A stretch of DNA of 64,000 nucleotides from Flavobacterium gyeonganense (GCF_029625295.1 NZ_CP121112.1:4526001-4590000); one strand, 5' to 3'. Shown: positions 37,042 through 47,296, counted from the first letter of the stretch. Program-made: numbers and translations. Notes: generated by a model from the sequence alone, not told the origin.

Positions 37042-39105
37042 ATGAAAAAAATAATCTTTTTTATCATTTTACTTTTTACAATAAGCAACCTTACTGCCCA
37101 AATTTACGATCCGGTCTCGTTTACGACTTCAGTAAAAGAAATTGGAGAGAATAAGTATACTCTGATTATCACCGCCAAAATTGATAAAAACTGGCATATT
37201 TATTCACAAAATGTTCCAAAAGGCGGACCCGCACCAACAGCCTTTACGTTTCCGAAATCCAAAAATTATAAAACAATTGGCGGTGTTACAGAACCGGGCG
37301 GTCACGAATTAGACGATCCTGTATTCAATATGCGAATTAAATATTTTGCTGATAAAGCGGTTTTTATGCAAAATATAGAACGCAAAACAGCAGATGCCTT
37401 TACGATAAATGCCAGCATATTTTTTATGGTGTGCAATGACAATAGCTGTCTGCCACCAGGTGATAAAGATTTAAAATTCACCTTCAAAAAATCGGCTATT
37501 CCAATAAAAGAAGATCCGGCAGTAACAGTGACAAACAGAGAAGAAACAAAAACTGAAACAACTAGTACTGATACAGTTACAAAGCAGGAAATAAAAAAAG
37601 ATACAACAATTTCTGTTACAGCAAGCGAAAAGGAAACTCTTAAATCGAAGGAGAATCCTGTAAAATTGTCATCGCCAAATTCTGATGATAGCCTTTGGAC
37701 ATTATTTTTCTTTAGCTTTGTAGGAGGTCTTGCCGCTTTGCTGACTCCTTGTGTTTTTCCAATGATCCCAATGACAGTGAGCTTTTTTACCAAACAAAGT
37801 AAAAATAAGGCTTTAGGGATTAGAAATGCCACTTTCTACGGAATCTTTATCATTATCATTTATGTAATCTTAGGAAGTCTTGTAACTGCTGTTTTTGGCG
37901 CCGATGCCTTAAATGCACTGGCAACGAATGTTGTTTTTAATATCGTGTTCTTCTTATTATTAGTAGTTTTTGCAATCTCATTTTTAGGAGCTTTCGAAAT
38001 CGTATTACCAAGTTCATGGATGACTAAAGTCGACCAGAAATCGGAAGTTGGGGGACTCATTGGCATTTTCTTTATGGCTTTGGCATTGGCACTGGTTTCA
38101 TTTTCATGCACAGGACCAATTGTTGGGACATTATTAGTTCAGGCTGCAGGTCAGGCAGGAATTGCTCCTATAGTAGGTATGTTTGGTTTTTCATTAGCTA
38201 TTGCATTACCGTTTGCCATTTTCGCTGCTTTTCCGGGCTGGATGAATTCACTTCCAAAGTCCGGTGACTGGTTAAATTCTGTAAAAGTAGTTTTGGGATT
38301 TCTGGAACTTGCATTGGCGTTGAAATTCTTAAGTAATGCCGACTTGGTTTTACAATTACACTTACTAGAAAGAGAAGTTTTTATTGCGATTTGGATTGGT
38401 ATTTTTTCGGTTCTCGCATTATATCTGTTTGGCAAAATCCAGCTTTCGCATGATTCTCCGTTAACACATATTTCTGTCGGAAGATTAAGCTTAGGTATTC
38501 TGGTTGTTTCTTTTGTAGTTTACATGATTCCAGGACTTTGGGGAGCTCCTTTACAATACATCAGTGGGTTTCCTCCCGCAAAACAATATAGTGAATCACC
38601 AAATGGTTTTGGAAATACAACAACTGTAAATACTGAAAAAATGGCTTTACCGGAAGGCGCGGAAAGTGGACCAAACGGAATTACCACATTTCATGATTAT
38701 GACCTTGGCTTAGCTTACGCAAAAAAAGTAAACAAACCCGTAATGATTGATTTTACAGGTTATGCCTGCGTAAACTGTCGAAAAATGGAAGAAAGAGTCT
38801 GGCCTGACCCAAAAGTTTTATCAATATTAAACAATGATGTTGTACTGATTTCTTTATACGTAGATGACAAAAGACCTCTGCCGGAAAATGAACAAGTTGT
38901 TTCTAAAATTACCGGAAAAACTTTAAAATATACAGGGCAAAAATGGAGTGAACTTCAAATCTTAAAATACAAAACTAACGCGCAGCCATACTACGTTTTG
39001 ATGGATCATAACGAAAATGATTTAAACAAACCGTCGGCTTATAATCCTGACATTGAAGCTTATTATAAATGGCTTCAGGAAGGTGTAAAGAATTTTAAAA
39101 AATAG
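37042..39105 (+). CDS. DsbD-like protein-disulfide reductase (cytochrome c biogenesis transmembrane type)
   Basis: 687 residues. A signal peptide is followed by an N-terminal DsbD-alpha/DsbC-like domain (WHIYSQNVPKGGPAPTAF) with the Cys pair in VCNDNSCLPP. A linker precedes eight or so membrane segments with the paired-Cys signatures LTPCVFPMIPMTVSFF and FSCTGPIVGTLL. A C-terminal thioredoxin domain carries YACVNCRKMEE (CVNC). DsbD moves electrons from cytoplasmic thioredoxin to periplasmic partners; the adjacent TlpA-like protein is a plausible client. It sits 51 bp after the hydrolase. Confidence 0.9.
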   Translation: MKKIIFFIILLFTISNLTAQIYDPVSFTTSVKEIGENKYTLIITAKIDKNWHIYSQNVPKGGPAPTAFTFPKSKNYKTIGGVTEPGGHELDDPVFNMRIKYFADKAVFMQNIERKTADAFTINASIFFMVCNDNSCLPPGDKDLKFTFKKSAIPIKEDPAVTVTNREETKTETTSTDTVTKQEIKKDTTISVTASEKETLKSKENPVKLSSPNSDDSLWTLFFFSFVGGLAALLTPCVFPMIPMTVSFFTKQSKNKALGIRNATFYGIFIIIIYVILGSLVTAVFGADALNALATNVVFNIVFFLLLVVFAISFLGAFEIVLPSSWMTKVDQKSEVGGLIGIFFMALALALVSFSCTGPIVGTLLVQAAGQAGIAPIVGMFGFSLAIALPFAIFAAFPGWMNSLPKSGDWLNSVKVVLGFLELALALKFLSNADLVLQLHLLEREVFIAIWIGIFSVLALYLFGKIQLSHDSPLTHISVGRLSLGILVVSFVVYMIPGLWGAPLQYISGFPPAKQYSESPNGFGNTTTVNTEKMALPEGAESGPNGITTFHDYDLGLAYAKKVNKPVMIDFTGYACVNCRKMEERVWPDPKVLSILNNDVVLISLYVDDKRPLPENEQVVSKITGKTLKYTGQKWSELQILKYKTNAQPYYVLMDHNENDLNKPSAYNPDIEAYYKWLQEGVKNFKK

Positions 39106-39227
39106 AAAATTCAAACTCATAAAATTCGTTTCCAGATAATTAAAATGATGTTAATTTTTTTTAGTATTAAGTAGTATGCGTTCATGTATCTTCAAGTATA
39201 ATTATTTTATTTTCAAATAATTAGGTA

Positions 39228-39346
39228 ATGATAATTAATTTTGACGATAATGCCGAAAAGCTAAAAAAATATTAAGAACATATAATTTAACTCAAACTGC
39301 TGTAACAAAACAGGAGGATATTGAGTCTATTAAAAACAAAGTTTAG
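39228..39346 (+). pseudogene. Possible 39-residue small ORF interrupted in an A7 run
   Basis: As read, ATG 39228 stops after 15 codons (MIINFDDNAEKLKKY). If the A7 run at 39263-39269 had one more A, the frame would continue as KKILRTYNLTQTAVTKQE and end at 39346. The amphipathic, charged composition looks protein-like, but no family is recognised. Downstream sequence has many stops, so it may be the remnant of a longer gene. Confidence 0.3.
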
Positions 39347-39636
39347 AGGCAGGACCTAAAAGTTCTGAAAAAGAGATTCTGCATGATCAGTATTAAAAAT
39401 ATAATGTTAAATAATGAAAGCTGATGTGATGTAATTTATAAAAATCCAGTAAATAAAGTAACAGCGAAGGATATAAAAGCTTTTCGAAATAGTTTTTCAC
39501 AAAACAGAACATGCTGGAGTGGGTTGTGAATCAAAGCCTTATATTACTAAATTGTAATATTAAATATTTTGGTTTTTCATTTAATTTTAGAAGTATTTTG
39601 AATTAGTAAGCATATACAACTATCATGAAGAACCTT

Positions 39637-39668
39637 AAAGAGCTGTTTAACAGCAGCTCTTTTGTTTT
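39637..39668 (+). terminator. Hairpin terminator in the 39-40 kb gap
   Basis: AAAGAGCTG (39637-39645) pairs with CAGCTCTTT (39654-39662) around an 8-nt loop, and a T-rich tail follows. It is far from the dsbD-like stop (530 bp), so it may end an unannotated short transcript. Confidence 0.65.
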
Positions 39669-39985
39669 TTTTCTCTTTAATTAATAAATTTTTATAGCTT
39701 CTTGGAGACAATTTTGTGTCATCTACACCAAAAACTGAATGTTTTCCCGGATTATCTCGCTATTGATTTACCGCAGTACTGCAGGTAACACCAATTTCAG
39801 CATATGTTTTAATTGTCTAATTGAGTAACAATAGAAAAAAAGGCTCAAGAATTGAAGCCCTGCTTTTTTCAATTATGGTATGTCAAATTTGGATAATTTA
39901 TTTCCATTTGTTTGTAAATGAAATAGTTAAAGAATTATTAGGCAGGTTACTAAAATAATAGACTGGATATTTAAAGTAGGTTAAA

Positions 39986-40028
39986 AAAAGCCTTTGGAAA
40001 TAAGAAAATATTTTATCCAAAGGCTTTT
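39986..40028. terminator. Bidirectional-type hairpin terminator
   Basis: AAAAGCCTTTGGA (39986-39998) pairs perfectly with TCCAAAGGCTTTT (40016-40028). The A and T flanks make it usable on either strand. It separates upstream sequence from the tetR promoter. Confidence 0.7.
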
Positions 40029-40109
40029 ATGCATTTATTCTTAACTAAAAGATTAAAGATGCACACACCTTCAGAAAAATAAATAAAGGCAAAAAAAATA
40101 CTTTAAAAA

Positions 40110-40122
40110 TGAACGTTGTTCA
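40110..40122. promoter_or_regulatory. Putative TetR operator 1 (TGAACGTTGTTCA)
   Basis: A palindrome TGAAC-N3-GTTCA located 11 bp upstream of the -7 element of the tetR gene, where a bound dimer would block the -33 region. The same TGAAC-N3-GTTCA occurs at 40796-40808 before the efflux genes. Confidence 0.7.
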
Positions 40123-40133
40123 AAAAAAATATA

Positions 40134-40141
40134 TACATTTG
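40134..40141 (+). promoter_or_regulatory. Promoter -7 element TACATTTG of the tetR-RND operon
   Basis: Exact TAnnTTTG match 17 bp before the tetR start codon, immediately downstream of operator 1. Confidence 0.65.
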
Positions 40142-40158
40142 CAGAGAAAATAATATTT

Positions 40159-40776
40159 ATGAGCGTAGCAGATAGGAAAGCGAGAGAAAAAGAAGCCTTA
40201 AAAGCATTGATTTTGAAAGGAGCAAAAAAGCTTTTTTTAGAGAAGGGAATTGAGCAGACAACTATTAGAAATATAGCTGATGAAATAGATTATAGTGTAG
40301 GGACAGTATATGTTTACTTTAAAGATAAAAATGCTATTCTGCATGATCTTCATTGTGTTGGATTTCAGGAACTTGGAAAGCATTTTAAAGAGTTGTTTAT
40401 TATTGCAGACCCAATGGAAAGGCTGAAAAAAATGGGGATGGAATATATCAAGTTTGCAATCGAAAATCAGGAAATGTATGATTTGATGTTTAATGTTAAA
40501 GCGCCGATGGAGTATCTTGAAAAATCTGATAACGATTATTGGGATGAAGGGGCGGTAACTTTCGGATTGGTAAAGAAGACAGTTGCAGAATGTATGAATA
40601 ATGGTCATTTTAAAGGACACAATGTAGAAGCGCTTTCTTTCATGACCTGGAGTATGGTACACGGCATGTGTTGTCTGGAAATCAGGCAAAGAATCAAAGG
40701 CGTGAAATTTACTAACCCAGATACTATACTGTTTGAAGGATACAATGCCTATGTAAAAATGATAGATAAATTTTAA
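40159..40776 (+). CDS. TetR/AcrR-family transcriptional repressor
   Basis: 205 residues. The N-terminal HTH is typical: KALILKGAKKLFLEKGIEQT, TIRNIADEIDYSVGTVYVYF. The C-terminal ligand domain is of the WHG/TetR_C type found next to efflux genes. It is the first gene of an RND operon. Two matching palindromes, one before its own gene and one before the TolC-like gene, point to negative autoregulation relieved by an efflux substrate (inference from site positions). Confidence 0.92.
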   Translation: MSVADRKAREKEALKALILKGAKKLFLEKGIEQTTIRNIADEIDYSVGTVYVYFKDKNAILHDLHCVGFQELGKHFKELFIIADPMERLKKMGMEYIKFAIENQEMYDLMFNVKAPMEYLEKSDNDYWDEGAVTFGLVKKTVAECMNNGHFKGHNVEALSFMTWSMVHGMCCLEIRQRIKGVKFTNPDTILFEGYNAYVKMIDKF

Positions 40777-40795
40777 TTTTTTTTGCTTAAAAAAA

Positions 40796-40808
40796 TGAAC
40801 ATAGTTCA
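40796..40808. promoter_or_regulatory. Putative TetR operator 2 (TGAACATAGTTCA)
   Basis: Second TGAAC-N3-GTTCA palindrome, 20 bp after the tetR stop and 16 bp before the TolC-type start at 40825. Its position suggests an additional internal control point or promoter for the efflux genes. Confidence 0.65.
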
Positions 40809-40824
40809 AATAACAAACAATGTA

Positions 40825-42162
40825 ATGAAAAAAACGCTATTTCTAATGACAATCTTACTAGGGTATCATACATATTCCCAAAGTAAACTAGACGGTTATA
40901 TTGAAACCGGATTAAAAAACAATGAAATCATCAAGCAGCATAATTTTGATATCAACAAAAGTCTTTATGCATTAAAAGAAGCACATTCACTTTTTTACCC
41001 AAGTGTTTCCCTAAATGCCAATTACACAAAGGCTGAAGGCGGGAGAACAATAGATATTCCTATTCGAGATATGCTTAATTCAGTGTACAGCACATTGAAC
41101 CAACTGACCAATTCAAATGCTTTTCCGGCTTTACAAAATCAGTCAGTTCTCATAAATCCTGATAATTTTTACGATGCCAAAATTCACACTACTATGCCAT
41201 TGCTGAATTTTGAAATCATCTACAACAAGAGAATCAAAACGCAGCAAAATTCATTACAGAAAACAGAACTCGAAATTTACAAAAGGGAGCTGGTAAAGGA
41301 AATCAAAATTGCTTACTACAAATACCTCCAGTCTATTGAGGGAATTAAAATCTATGAAGATGCTTTAAAACTGGTTAAAGAAAACGAGAGGGTAAACCAA
41401 TCCTTATTCAAAAATGAGAAAATAAACCGTACGGCAGTTTTACGCAGTGAAAACGAGGTAATTCGCATAGAATCAAATCTTCAAACTGCAAAGCAGACAA
41501 GCAATAATGCAAAATCATATTTTAACTTCTTAATTAACCAGCAGCTTGATTCTGAAATAGAAGCTGATAATCAGAATGAGCTGTTGCCTGAAGCTATGGT
41601 CAGTGAGAATACCCAGAACAGGGAAGAACTAGCAAAACTTGGTCTGGCTAAAGAGCTTAATGGAAATGTAAGTAAGCTGACACAATCGTATTGGTTTCCA
41701 AAATTAAGTGCTTTTGCCGATGTCGGTTTTCAGGATTTTGATTTTGAAATAAATAAAGACTCACGCTATTATTTCGCAGGTGTTGCCTTGGAGTGGAATA
41801 TTTTTTCGGGCAATAAGAACAAGTACAAACTCAGACAAGTAGAAGAAGACAATAAAAAGATAAGCTCACAAATAGACAATGTAAAACAGCAGCTGCTGCT
41901 TCAGTTTCAGGTTACGCAAAATAATCTACAATCCGCTTTGGAACAATTCAAAGCGAATAAGAATCAAAAAGAGTCTGCCAAAAATTACAATGATGATATA
42001 ACCAAATTGTATAAAGAAGGTCAGGCCATCTATATTGAACTCCTGGATGCTCAAAATCAGTGGGTAAATGCCCAGCTCAATACAAATATAGCACTTTTTA
42101 ATTCCTGGATTGCCTATGCAGAATTAGAAAGAGCCAATGCAACTTTTACCTTAAATCAATAA
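40825..42162 (+). CDS. TolC-family outer membrane efflux protein
   Basis: ATG 40825 is chosen because it begins a signal peptide (MKKTLFLMTILLGYHTYSQ); earlier in-frame codons (TTG 40783, ATG 40795) overlap the operator. About 445 residues with the two outer-membrane-efflux repeats: long helices such as IKIAYYKYLQSIEGIKIYED and LLLQFQVTQNNLQSALEQF, and the ending YIELLDAQNQWVNAQLNTNI typical of TolC homologues. It forms the outer-membrane duct for the RND pump encoded downstream. Confidence 0.9.
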   Translation: MKKTLFLMTILLGYHTYSQSKLDGYIETGLKNNEIIKQHNFDINKSLYALKEAHSLFYPSVSLNANYTKAEGGRTIDIPIRDMLNSVYSTLNQLTNSNAFPALQNQSVLINPDNFYDAKIHTTMPLLNFEIIYNKRIKTQQNSLQKTELEIYKRELVKEIKIAYYKYLQSIEGIKIYEDALKLVKENERVNQSLFKNEKINRTAVLRSENEVIRIESNLQTAKQTSNNAKSYFNFLINQQLDSEIEADNQNELLPEAMVSENTQNREELAKLGLAKELNGNVSKLTQSYWFPKLSAFADVGFQDFDFEINKDSRYYFAGVALEWNIFSGNKNKYKLRQVEEDNKKISSQIDNVKQQLLLQFQVTQNNLQSALEQFKANKNQKESAKNYNDDITKLYKEGQAIYIELLDAQNQWVNAQLNTNIALFNSWIAYAELERANATFTLNQ

Positions 42163-42174
42163 AAAAATAAGATC

Positions 42175-43295
42175 ATGAAATCAAAGATTACTGCATCCGT
42201 TCGCCAAAATGGCTCGGATCACGAATACAAAAAAATCAAATTTGCACTTATAAGTAAAAAATCAATAGTTATTTTCCTATTCGCATTACCACTCTTCTTC
42301 GCCTGCAAGGAAGAAAAAAAGAGCATACACCTTTCGAAGCTGCAGATGTTATCCCGATCAAGACTGCAACAGCCGGATCTCTTACACTTACTCACAATAT
42401 AAGTGTATCAGGATTGGTAACAACAGAAAATCAAGCCAATTACTCGTTCAAAATAGGCGGAGTTATCAGCCATATTTATGTAGAAGAAGGACAGTTTTTT
42501 AAAAAAGGGCAGCTTCTGGCCAGCTTAGACGCAACTGAAATCGGTTCTGGACTGAATCAATCCGACCTGAACGTCAAGAAATTTGAGCGTGATTATACAC
42601 GTGCTTTGAACCTTTATAAAGATAGTGTATATACTTTAGAGCAGCTTCAAAACACAAAAACAGCACTTGACATCGCTAAAAAACAGAAAGAAGCCGTTGC
42701 TTTTAATGCCCGTTATGCGAAAATATATGCCGCCGCAGACGGTTTTGTTACTTCAAAAATTGCTAATGCAGGTGAAGTTGTGGGAGCAGGGTCTCCAATT
42801 CTATCCATAAACGAAACCCGCCAAAACAACAATTACCTTCTAAAAGTTGGTCTGACAGATCAGGAATGGGCAGCTGTAAAAATAGGCCAGAAAGCGGTTG
42901 TTAGCCTTGATGGGTTTCCTGGTGAAAGCTTTGATGCCGCTGTTTTTAGGAAGTCGCAAGCGGCAGATGCTGCACTTGGTTCTTTTCAGGTAGAATTAAA
43001 ACTGAATATGAAAAACAGCAAGCCGGCAGTGGGTATGTTCGGAAAGGCGGAAATCAAGGCCGATAAAGCCGAAGATTTTATCATCATCCCTTATAATTCA
43101 CTGATTGAAGCCGATGGAAATAAAGCCTTTGTATTTGTTGTAGAAAACAACAAGGTAAAACGCCAGCCTGTTACGATCAATAATTTTGAGAAGGACAAGG
43201 TATGTATAAAAGACGGGCTTCAAAAAAACGATCAAATAGTTATTTCCAACAGTGCTTACCTAAACGAACAATCCACTATCAAAATCATTAAATAA
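42175..43295 (+). pseudogene. RND periplasmic adaptor (membrane fusion) lipoprotein, interrupted by a frameshift
   Basis: The first frame (42175-42402) carries a lipoprotein signal, IVIFLFALPLFFAC. The second (to 43295) carries the adaptor body: SFKIGGVISHIYVEEGQFFKKGQ (biotinyl-lipoyl half), a helical hairpin, AKIYAAADGFVTSKIANAGE, and a beta-barrel/membrane-proximal end. One extra A in the A7 run at 42314-42320 joins them as CKEEKKEHTPFEAADVIP, giving ~373 residues. Because the genes on both sides are intact and the body is well conserved, a homopolymer miscall is the simplest explanation. If real, the pump would lack its adaptor. Confidence 0.85.
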
Positions 43296-43303
43296 CGAAT
43301 CGT

Positions 43304-46300
43304 ATGAAAATTACAAACTTTTCTGTTAAAAATTATCAGTTCACACTGATTCTGGCGCTATTAGTGGCAGTGGTAGGGGTTCTGACCTTATTCACGATGC
43401 CAAGATCGGAAGATCCGGCAACACATCCTCCACAATATCTGATTACCGTTATTTATCCAGGTACTAGTCCAAAAGATATGGAGGAACAGGTTGTAAAACC
43501 TATCGAAAATAAAATTTACGGATTGGATAATATCGAAAAAATACTGACAACCGTAGAAGATGGTGTAGCCGCTTTTGAGGTAAAATTCAAATATGGAGTG
43601 GATATTGATAATAAATATCAGGAAATTTCAACTGAGATGAATGCACTTAAAAGCAGTGAACTTCCCAAAGATATCTATCAGATTAAGACGGAAAAAATTT
43701 CGTCTTCGGATGTAAAGATTCTTCAGGTTGCTCTGGTTTCAGAGAATGCTTCTGATAAAAAACTGCGTGATGAGGCCGATAAACTAAAGACAAGAATTGA
43801 AAAGATAACCAATCTTAAGGAGGTAAAATACCATGGAATTCCAGAGCAGGAAATCCGTGTAGATTTGAATTTGGAAAAATTGGCACAATTTAGAATCCCA
43901 TTAAATGTAGTTATGGGAAGTCTGCAAAGTGAAGCTGTCGATATTCCCGGCGGGAGTATTGATATGGATACCAAAGTATTCAATGTAAAAACAAGCGGTA
44001 AATTTAAAAATGCAGATGATGTTGCCAATACGTTGGTTTACAATGCCAACGGGAAAATCATCTACATGAAAGATATAGCCGAAGTAGGATATAAATCTGA
44101 AGTGGTAAACCATATTACCAGGATTAACGGACACCGATGTGTTTTGGTTACTGCAGGGCTGAAGGACAATGTAAATATCAGCGATATCCAAAAAGAATAC
44201 TTACCGATAATAGATGCATTTTCTAAAGACCTGCCTGCTAACATCAAACTGGTAAAAAACTTTGACCAGGCTGATATGGTGGCAACCCGTTTGGGACATC
44301 TGGGCTTCGATTTTGGGTTAGCCATTGTTTTGGTTGTCATTACATTAATTCCATTAGGCGGAAGAGCATCACTAATCGTTATGATATCCATACCGCTATC
44401 GCTGGCTTTAGGATTAATAGCACTGAATGCCCTGGGATATTCCTTAAACCAATTGAGTATTGTGGGGCTGGTAGTTGCTCTGGGGTTATTGGTGGATGAT
44501 AGTATTGTGGTGGTTGAAAACATTGAACGCTGGCTGCGTGAAGGACATTCTAAGATGGATGCCGTTTTAAAAGGTACACAGCAGATAGGTATTGCTGTTG
44601 TAGGTACTACGGCTACTTTGGTAATTGCCTTTTTACCATTGACTTTCCTTCCTGATATGGCAGGTGAGTTTCTAAAAAGCCTACCTATGGCAGTTATCAC
44701 TAGTGTACTGGCTTCTATGATCGTAGCGCTGACACTTGTCCCGTTTTTGGGCAGCCGATTTTTAAAAACACATGATCACGCCGAAGGAAACATCTTTCTT
44801 CAATATCTGCAAAAGTTTCTGACCAGAGCTTACAGCGGCATTATGCCAAAAGCATTGAAATTTCCGAAAACCACAATTGCCATTTCTGTATTTTTAAGTT
44901 TGGTGGCCTTTGGATTGTTTTTGGTAGCCGGATTTAAATTGTTCCCGACTTCAGAAAAGCCTATGTTTTTAGTCAACATTAAAATGCCTCTGCAGGCCAA
45001 TATTTCGGAAAGTGACAGGGTTACAAAAGTGGTGGAAACAGAGTTGAAGAAACACAAAGAGATTGTTTATTATACTTCAAATGTGGGACACGGAAACCCA
45101 CAGATTTATTACAATGTGCATCCACAGGACAGAAAATCTGATTACGCCCAAATTTTCGTGCAGTTGGAAGATGAAACAAAACCTTCAGACAAAACTAATT
45201 TAATAAAAGAATTGCGTAATGCCTTTAAAACGATGCCTCACGCAAAAATAGAGGTAAAAGATTTTGAACAGGGACCGCCATTGGAGGGAAATATTGTAGT
45301 GCGGTTATTTGGCGAAGACCAGTCTGTTTTACGTAAATTATCCTCCCAGGTAGAAAACATACTGAGAGATCAGGAAGGAACTGTATACATCAACAATGAG
45401 CTGAATACTTATAAGACAGATGTTAAAGTAAAAATTAATAAAGAAAAGGCAAGAACTTTGGGCGTACTGACAAGCGAAATCGACAAGGTAATCCGACTAG
45501 CTGTTGCTGGTTTAACCGTAGGGAATTATATAGATGATCGTGGAGATGCGAGAAATGTAACTATCACCTTACCAAGGGATAAGTTTTCTAATCTTGATGC
45601 ATTGAAAAATTTATATGTAAATAATATTCAGGGAACGCCAATAGCATTAAATCAAATTGCGACAGTATCTTTTGAAACAGCACCAACAGCCATAAACCAC
45701 TTTAATAAATCACGCTTTTCCAAAGTAAGTGCCATGACAAAAAATGGTTATCTAGCCAATGATATGCTCGTAGATATTATACCAAAACTGGATAAACTTG
45801 AAATGCCTAAAGGGTATTATTACAAACTATCAGGAGAAAAAGAATCGGAAGGGGATGCTTTGGGAGGCAACTTTCTTTCTGTAATCATATTGAGTACGTT
45901 CTTGTTTATTGCTGTCTTGCTGCTTCAATTTAAAACATTTAAAGGCATCATTATCGTAATGTCAATCATTCCGTTAGGTATCTTAGGGGGTGTACTGTTT
46001 TTAATAGTATCAGGAAATCCAATGTCACTGGTTTCTATTATTGGCTTTATTGGACTATCTGGAATCCAGGTCAAGAATTCCCTTCTTCTGGTCGATTTTA
46101 CAAATCAATTAAGACAGGATGGAAAGTCCATTGACGAGGCGATTGCCATTGCAGGAGAAACCCGTTTTCTTCCGGTAGTTTTAACATCAGTTACTGCAAT
46201 CTGCGGTCTGATTCCTCTGGCTCTCAATTCCAATCCTCAAATATCGCCTTTAGCAATTGTACTAATTGGCGGCTTGATAAGTTCGACAATCTTGGCACGA

Positions 46301-46354
46301 ATTGTAACTCCGGTAATGTATAAACTGATTCCGCCGTCTTTTGAAAAACTATAA
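43304..46354 (+). CDS. RND-family efflux permease
   Basis: 1016 residues with the two-fold AcrB-like layout: first membrane helix LILALLVAVVGVLTLFTMPR, large periplasmic loops, and helix 4 with the paired acidic residues needed for proton relay (GLLVDDSIVVVENIERWL). The second half repeats with VSIIGFIGLSGIQVKNSLLLVDF. Sequence character is closer to the general HAE-1/multidrug group than to metal CusA pumps. It starts 8 bp after the adaptor and completes the tetR-tolC-adaptor-pump operon. Substrate is unknown. Confidence 0.93.
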   Translation: MKITNFSVKNYQFTLILALLVAVVGVLTLFTMPRSEDPATHPPQYLITVIYPGTSPKDMEEQVVKPIENKIYGLDNIEKILTTVEDGVAAFEVKFKYGVDIDNKYQEISTEMNALKSSELPKDIYQIKTEKISSSDVKILQVALVSENASDKKLRDEADKLKTRIEKITNLKEVKYHGIPEQEIRVDLNLEKLAQFRIPLNVVMGSLQSEAVDIPGGSIDMDTKVFNVKTSGKFKNADDVANTLVYNANGKIIYMKDIAEVGYKSEVVNHITRINGHRCVLVTAGLKDNVNISDIQKEYLPIIDAFSKDLPANIKLVKNFDQADMVATRLGHLGFDFGLAIVLVVITLIPLGGRASLIVMISIPLSLALGLIALNALGYSLNQLSIVGLVVALGLLVDDSIVVVENIERWLREGHSKMDAVLKGTQQIGIAVVGTTATLVIAFLPLTFLPDMAGEFLKSLPMAVITSVLASMIVALTLVPFLGSRFLKTHDHAEGNIFLQYLQKFLTRAYSGIMPKALKFPKTTIAISVFLSLVAFGLFLVAGFKLFPTSEKPMFLVNIKMPLQANISESDRVTKVVETELKKHKEIVYYTSNVGHGNPQIYYNVHPQDRKSDYAQIFVQLEDETKPSDKTNLIKELRNAFKTMPHAKIEVKDFEQGPPLEGNIVVRLFGEDQSVLRKLSSQVENILRDQEGTVYINNELNTYKTDVKVKINKEKARTLGVLTSEIDKVIRLAVAGLTVGNYIDDRGDARNVTITLPRDKFSNLDALKNLYVNNIQGTPIALNQIATVSFETAPTAINHFNKSRFSKVSAMTKNGYLANDMLVDIIPKLDKLEMPKGYYYKLSGEKESEGDALGGNFLSVIILSTFLFIAVLLLQFKTFKGIIIVMSIIPLGILGGVLFLIVSGNPMSLVSIIGFIGLSGIQVKNSLLLVDFTNQLRQDGKSIDEAIAIAGETRFLPVVLTSVTAICGLIPLALNSNPQISPLAIVLIGGLISSTILARIVTPVMYKLIPPSFEKL

Positions 46355-46393
46355 ATCAAACATTTAATTAGTAAAACATTTATAAATTATAAG

Positions 46394-46470
46394 CCACACA
46401 GAAATATAAAATAAAAAGAGCTGCATAGTCAAAGCATCTAAAAAGGTATAAAAACTATGTTTCCGTGTGG
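46394..46470. repeat. Imperfect inverted repeat after the RND operon
   Basis: CCACACAGAAA (46394-46404) and TTTCCGTGTGG (46460-46470) are complementary at 10 of 11 positions, with partial pairing continuing inward. It resembles dispersed repeats seen in flavobacterial genomes (from memory), and may also act as a terminator for the RND operon since no other is visible. Confidence 0.45.
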
Positions 46471-46490
46471 TTAAAAAAATAAAATAATAA

Positions 46491-47296
46491 GATGAAAAAA
46501 ACAATTTTAATAACGGGTGCATCATCAGGTTTTGGCTTGATGTTAGCCAATTAATTCTATGAGCAAGGTCATACGATAATTGGTACAAGTCGCCATCCAG
46601 AAAAACTACAAGCCACTGTTTCTTTTAAAGTAATGGCTTTGGACATTACGAATGAGAATTCGATAAAAGAATTTACCAGACAAATTTTTGAAACCGTAAA
46701 TCAACTGGATATTTTGGTTAATAATGCGGGTTATATGCTCACCGGATTGGCAGAGGAAACTTCAACAGAAGGCAGGGAAACTTCAATTCGAAACTAACTT
46801 TTGGGGAACAGTAAATGTAACAAAAGCAATATTGCCTTATTTCAGAAAACAACAATTTGGTCAAATTATTACAGTTAGCTCAATGATGGGACTTATATCG
46901 CTGCCTATGCATCCAATTTATGCTGCATCCAAACATGCTTTGGAAGGATTTTTTGAGTCATTGCGTTTTGAGGTCAGTCAATTTAATATCAAGGTTAGCA
47001 TGGTAGAACCTATGTGGGCAAAAACAAATATTGGCAAGAATATGATTGCTGTTGATGGCAATATATCAGAATATAGAAACTATAAAGAGCAGGTGAATCA
47101 CTATATCAAAAATGGTTTGGCTAATGGAGAAGAGCCTTCTGTAATAGTTGACAAAATTATCAAAGTGATAAATACCAAAAATCCAAAATTCCGAAACATC
47201 GTAGGGAAAATGGCAGGAATGGTACTATTCCTTAATAATTACGCCTATCCAATGTTTGAAAATACAATTCATAAAAGTGTAAGATCGGCAAAATAA
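46491..47296 (+). pseudogene. Short-chain dehydrogenase/reductase (decayed)
   Basis: ATG 46491 begins a clear SDR: MKKTILITGASSGFGLMLAN (NAD-binding TGxxxGxG). A TAA stop at 46551 interrupts the frame, which then continues as FYEQGHTIIGTSRHPEKLQ and includes LDILVNNAGY. A second lesion near 46770 (2-nt loss or 1-nt gain) shifts the frame. The rest, KLQFETNFWGTVNVTKA and the active-site YAASKHALEG, runs to 47296. The two separate lesions, one a nonsense codon, indicate true decay and not only a homopolymer miscall. Confidence 0.85.

Larger units (their letters stand above)
39106..40158. other. Intergenic region, 1053 bp, with terminators and one decayed or miscalled small ORF
   Basis: AT-rich. 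It contains the small broken frame at 39228-39346, a terminator at 39637-39668, a second at 39986-40028, and the TetR operator and promoter just before 40159, all listed separately. No other gene was recognised. Confidence 0.5.

Noticed and set aside
43723..45057. Several antisense open frames opposite the RND permease
   Set aside because: They are shadows created by the codon usage of the permease and have no family features.
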